Assembly (NCBI RefSeq): GCF_002979915.1 | Contig: NZ_PCQA01000002.1 | Coordinates: 1-64,000 of the forward strand | Source of the DNA: Arthrobacter sp. MYb213 | Lineage (GTDB): Bacteria > Actinomycetota > Actinomycetes > Actinomycetales > Micrococcaceae | Direction of reading: 5' to 3' | Length of the DNA: 64,000 nucleotides | Shown here: positions 61,443 to 64,000 of the stretch, one piece after another | How the letters are laid out: each line of letters starts with the position of its first letter | How positions within the stretch are numbered: position 1 is the first letter of the stretch | Program-made: the position numbers and the translations under genes | Notes under the pieces: model-generated | Seen by the model: only the letters and a program-made list of their open reading frames with translations | What the model was told of the DNA's origin: nothing | Databases searched by the model: none

Positions 61443-61448
61443 TACGGT
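61443..61448 (+). promoter_or_regulatory. Possible leaderless -10 box for the phosphotransferase gene
   Basis: TACGGT ends 7 nt before the GTG at 61456. The GGAGGG between them is only 1 nt from the GTG, too near to be a normal SD. Confidence 0.3.
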
Positions 61449-61455
61449 GGAGGGT

Positions 61456-62712
61456 GTGAAACGCTCTGCCATGGAACTCGCCGCAATTGCCACCGCCGCC
61501 GTACCGGGATTAACTCCGGTCGGGTTCGCCGCGTTGTCCGATGATGCAGAAGACTTCGATTCAGCACTCATCGTGGACGCTCAAAAGCACCGCTGGCGTG
61601 TACGCTCACCGCGTCATGATGAAGCAAGTATGCGCTTGGAAGCCGAACTCTCAGCCTTACGCGCATTCTCAGCGAAGGTCCGAGCGGCTTTGCCGTTCTC
61701 GCTTCCCTCGGTGGCTGGCACCGTACGCCAAGGACCACTACGTACCTTCGTATACAAAGATTTGCCCGGAAGGGTGCCTACCCTCGAAGAATTGGTCGAG
61801 GAAGGAAGCAAGCTTGCGGTGGCTCTCGGCCAGTGCATGGCAGCGATCCATCAGATTCCCGACGAATCCGTTGAAGTTGCTGGCTTGCCCACCTACACCG
61901 CCGATGAGGTGCGCCAGCGAAAGCTCAACGAGCTCGATACCGCGGCCGCAACAGGTCGGGTACCTAGCGGTTTACTTCGTCGCTGGGAACATGCCATGGA
62001 GGACGTCTCTCTTTGGCGTTTTAACGCCACCGTAGTTCATGGAGACTTTGACGAAGAGCAACTTCAGGTTTCGCATTCGAGCATTACCGCGGTTAAGGGC
62101 TGGACCGACCTGCATGTGGGAGATCCTGCCGACGACTTTGCCTGGCTTTCAGCCATCGATGATCATGGCTTTAGCGAGCGAGTCTTTGCTGCCTATGTTG
62201 AGGCACGCGGTAAATCCGCTGACCCACACATTATGCGCCGTGCCGCTTTGGCCGCAGAGTTCGCGCTGGCACAGTGGCTGGTGAAATCCTTGGACAGCAA
62301 AGACGCAGAGCGTATCGCCGATGCCGAAGAGATGTTGCAGGAATTAGATACCAATATCGCCGAGTACGGTGGACAGCCACTGTCGGTGGTCGAAGCTCCT
62401 CGTCCATTGGCCGCCCCTGCCCCGGTACTTGCGCCGGAAGTTCCAAGCGAGCCAAAGAAGGCCAGCGCTCCGGCAATCAACACTTCGAAGGTCACTCAGC
62501 TTGAGGAAGATGATGATCTAGAGGCGCAGCCATCACCACAGCCTGCCACTGCTTCGGCTGTGCCTGTACAGCAAAAGCCAGTAAGTCAGGAACCGGTGCC
62601 ACAAACCAGCGACGAGTCCACTGACGCAACGCCTGAGCCTGTCGCAGCAGCTAAAACCGAGGACTCGGTGCCTGCGAAGGACACCGAGTCAAAGGAAGAG
62701 ACTAGCTCGTAG
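61456..62712 (+). CDS. APH-like phosphotransferase with a Pro/Ala-rich tail
   Basis: A 418-residue protein with an aminoglycoside/choline-kinase-like fold over the first 300 residues. The HGDFDEEQL motif (near 194-202) holds the catalytic Asp and the GDP-binding WTDLHVGDPADDFAW segment (near 213-227) supplies the metal ligand. The usual Brenner HGD is intact. The last 110 residues are Ala/Pro/Glu-rich and likely disordered. I choose GTG 61456 (VKRSAMELAAIATA), which matches how I expect relatives to begin; ATG 61471 is the alternative. It is convergent with the AdnB-like gene by 11 bp and divergent from nudC. Substrate unknown; resistance is not implied. Confidence 0.8.
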   Translation: MKRSAMELAAIATAAVPGLTPVGFAALSDDAEDFDSALIVDAQKHRWRVRSPRHDEASMRLEAELSALRAFSAKVRAALPFSLPSVAGTVRQGPLRTFVYKDLPGRVPTLEELVEEGSKLAVALGQCMAAIHQIPDESVEVAGLPTYTADEVRQRKLNELDTAAATGRVPSGLLRRWEHAMEDVSLWRFNATVVHGDFDEEQLQVSHSSITAVKGWTDLHVGDPADDFAWLSAIDDHGFSERVFAAYVEARGKSADPHIMRRAALAAEFALAQWLVKSLDSKDAERIADAEEMLQELDTNIAEYGGQPLSVVEAPRPLAAPAPVLAPEVPSEPKKASAPAINTSKVTQLEEDDDLEAQPSPQPATASAVPVQQKPVSQEPVPQTSDESTDATPEPVAAAKTEDSVPAKDTESKEETSS

Positions 62713-64000
62713 TTCCCTTAGTTTCTTTCTCTGTCAGGGTGACGAAGGCGTTGGCAATCATTAGTTCAAGTTCTTCTTCGGAAGCCAAAGATTCTGCGTG
62801 AATTGTGATGCCGGCGCTGACATAGTAGAACGCTGCTTGGATCTGTTCTAACGCAATCCCATGAAGTCGTGACCAGCCCAAGCGGTACACCGCTAACTGA
62901 ACCAACTTGCTCTTCAAGTCTTTTCCGCTTGGCACCCGGCCGGTTTTCCAGTCGAGCATCAACCAGGTGCCATCTTCGAGTTGAAATACCGCGTCGATAC
63001 GGCCACGTACCGCAACGGGCCCGACACGTGTTTCAAGTGGCACCTCCACATACGCTGGCTGTCGATCAGCCCATTCGCTCGCGAGGAACGCTTCCTTCAT
63101 TGATTCAAGATCCAGCACATCGTCAATATAACGATCCGCTGGTTCCACGATCTCCCCTAAGTCCAGCATTTGGGTTTGTTCGTAAAACTCTTCAATCCAC
63201 GCATGGAACGCGGTACCTCGCCGTGCGGCTAAACCGGGACGGCGAGGGATGGGGCGGCGAAGGTTTTCCAATACTTCAACCGGGTCCTCAGCAAGCTCCA
63301 CAAAGAGCGAAGCTCGCACATGTTCGGGCGCTTCAATAACACGTTCACGATTGTTGAGGAACTCGCGTTGTGCCAACAATCGGTTCGCTTCATCATTCCA
63401 ATGTTCACCAAAACTGGTGAGCATTTGATCGCTGTCTTTGTCCGCAGTGACGTCCTCGGCCACAAGCTGTAGGACTTCTCTGCGCGAGTATGGATGCGGT
63501 GTTTTCTGCACGGCACCGCTAATCACCGGACCCTCCAACGGGTCATAGGGCCAGAGTGCTTCTAACGGTTGGGAACGTACCGGGTTCTCTTCCGGGGCTT
63601 GCTCATCTTCCACCCATATCCCGATTTCGGCATGTGGGTTTTCCAGATTCACCAATGGAAGTAGTGCATTCATAAATACCGAAGGTTCACAGGGTTTGGT
63701 CCGCGAACCCGACCAGACGCTACTAGAACAGATCAGTAACGATTTCGCTCTGGTCACTGCCACATAAGCCAGCCTGCGTTCCTCGGCAATATGGTGATCA
63801 TCCACGCGGTCTTTGAAGATTGATTCGGCTTCAATCAGTTCTTTGAGCGCAGGCTGGTCGGTATCCCACTGTGGCAAATCGCCGTTGTCCCCGCGTAAAG
63901 GCCACGGCAGTGCTTTATCCCCGCTGGTCCAACGATCTGATTTGGCGCCCGGAAACACTCCCTCGTTTAATGACATCACCGCGACGGTGTCCCATTCCAG
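62702..64000 (-). CDS. AdnB-like helicase-nuclease, 5' truncated by the window
   Basis: The C-terminal part (about 433 residues) of a UvrD/PD-(D/E)XK protein. The frame stays open to the window edge, and its first residues LEWDTVAVMSLNEGVFPG are helicase motif V of UvrD-like proteins. Motif VI (RRLAYVAVTRAK) follows at about 75. The RecB-type nuclease domain (about 260-430) has GTAFHAWIE, the catalytic Asp in RGRIDAVFQLEDG and the DWKTG motif. The AdnAB complex processes double-strand breaks. The gene lies where Rv3201c (adnB) does relative to nudC and uvrD2. The start is outside this window. Confidence 0.9.
   Translation of the reverse strand: MEWDTVAVMSLNEGVFPGAKSDRWTSGDKALPWPLRGDNGDLPQWDTDQPALKELIEAESIFKDRVDDHHIAEERRLAYVAVTRAKSLLICSSSVWSGSRTKPCEPSVFMNALLPLVNLENPHAEIGIWVEDEQAPEENPVRSQPLEALWPYDPLEGPVISGAVQKTPHPYSRREVLQLVAEDVTADKDSDQMLTSFGEHWNDEANRLLAQREFLNNRERVIEAPEHVRASLFVELAEDPVEVLENLRRPIPRRPGLAARRGTAFHAWIEEFYEQTQMLDLGEIVEPADRYIDDVLDLESMKEAFLASEWADRQPAYVEVPLETRVGPVAVRGRIDAVFQLEDGTWLMLDWKTGRVPSGKDLKSKLVQLAVYRLGWSRLHGIALEQIQAAFYYVSAGITIHAESLASEEELELMIANAFVTLTEKETKGTTS

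Noticed and set aside
61456-62712. Aminoglycoside resistance gene
   Set aside because: The APH-like fold covers many housekeeping kinases; conserved position beside nudC/uvrD2/adnB argues against an acquired resistance gene.
62869-63339. 156-codon plus-strand open frame at the right edge
   Set aside because: Antisense to the nuclease half of the AdnB-like gene, which carries clear motifs; no SD or family signature.

Overview
This 64-kb window is chromosomal core DNA of a high-GC Gram-positive actinobacterium, most likely a member of the Micrococcaceae (Arthrobacter/Glutamicibacter type). The evidence is gene content and order. Several blocks match gene neighbourhoods I know from Mycobacterium tuberculosis: DUF3040, dinB, polyprenyl synthase and Rv2175c near the dcw cluster; Rv3235-secA-hpf-comF-lpqB-mtrB-mtrA; mnmA-iscS; and UPF0182-PDZ/Lon-DUF2342-uvrD2-nudC-adnB. 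Base composition looks moderate for the phylum (judged by eye, not computed). No phage, insertion sequence, CRISPR array, plasmid or secondary-metabolite cluster was found.

Layout. 0-5.7 kb: the edge of the division/cell-wall region, with a DUF3040 membrane protein, DNA polymerase IV, a polyprenyl diphosphate synthase, an Rv2175c-type winged-helix protein and a five-LysM lytic transglycosylase. 5.7-12 kb: a PdtaS-like cytosolic histidine kinase behind a giant NAD-glutamate dehydrogenase. 12-16 kb: a CpaE-like ATPase and CpaB-like SAF protein with no pilus genes, an unknown protein, a LysM membrane protein and an Rv3235-family protein. 16-26 kb: secA, a YcaQ-type glycosylase, hpf, comF and the overlapping mtrA-mtrB-lpqB operon. 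26-33 kb: a MetE-like protein with chorismate mutase, then a complete dipeptide-type ABC importer. 33-35.6 kb: a sparse stretch with one small zinc-ribbon-like protein, a DUF3021 membrane protein and degraded sequence.

35.6-44.6 kb: sulfur transfer to tRNA (mnmA, iscS), a folate/pterin pair (folP-like and a RibD-C reductase), a lipid kinase, a J-domain protein, trmL, a protein resembling the outer half of anti-sigma-K factor, and a PIG-L deacetylase. 44.8-49.5 kb: an envelope-stress cluster of HtrA protease, TPM/coiled-coil/glycine-rich protein and PspA. 49.6-51.5 kb: three identical initiator tRNA genes; two have duplicated flanks that bracket an islet with a stand-alone DHFR-like reductase. 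51.5-64 kb: UPF0182, a PDZ-Lon protease, a DUF2342 protein, a YgjP-like metallopeptidase, uvrD2, nudC, an APH-like phosphotransferase, and a truncated AdnB-type helicase-nuclease at the right edge.

Shared signals: many operons end in clear hairpin terminators, and at least ten genes have a TANNNT -10 box placed 6-7 nt before the start codon, which points to widespread leaderless transcription. I saw no obviously new multi-gene defence or biosynthetic system. The best leads are the tRNA-bounded islet, the sigma-binding-less anti-sigma-like protein, the pilus-free CpaB/CpaE pair, and the HtrA-TPM-PspA cluster.
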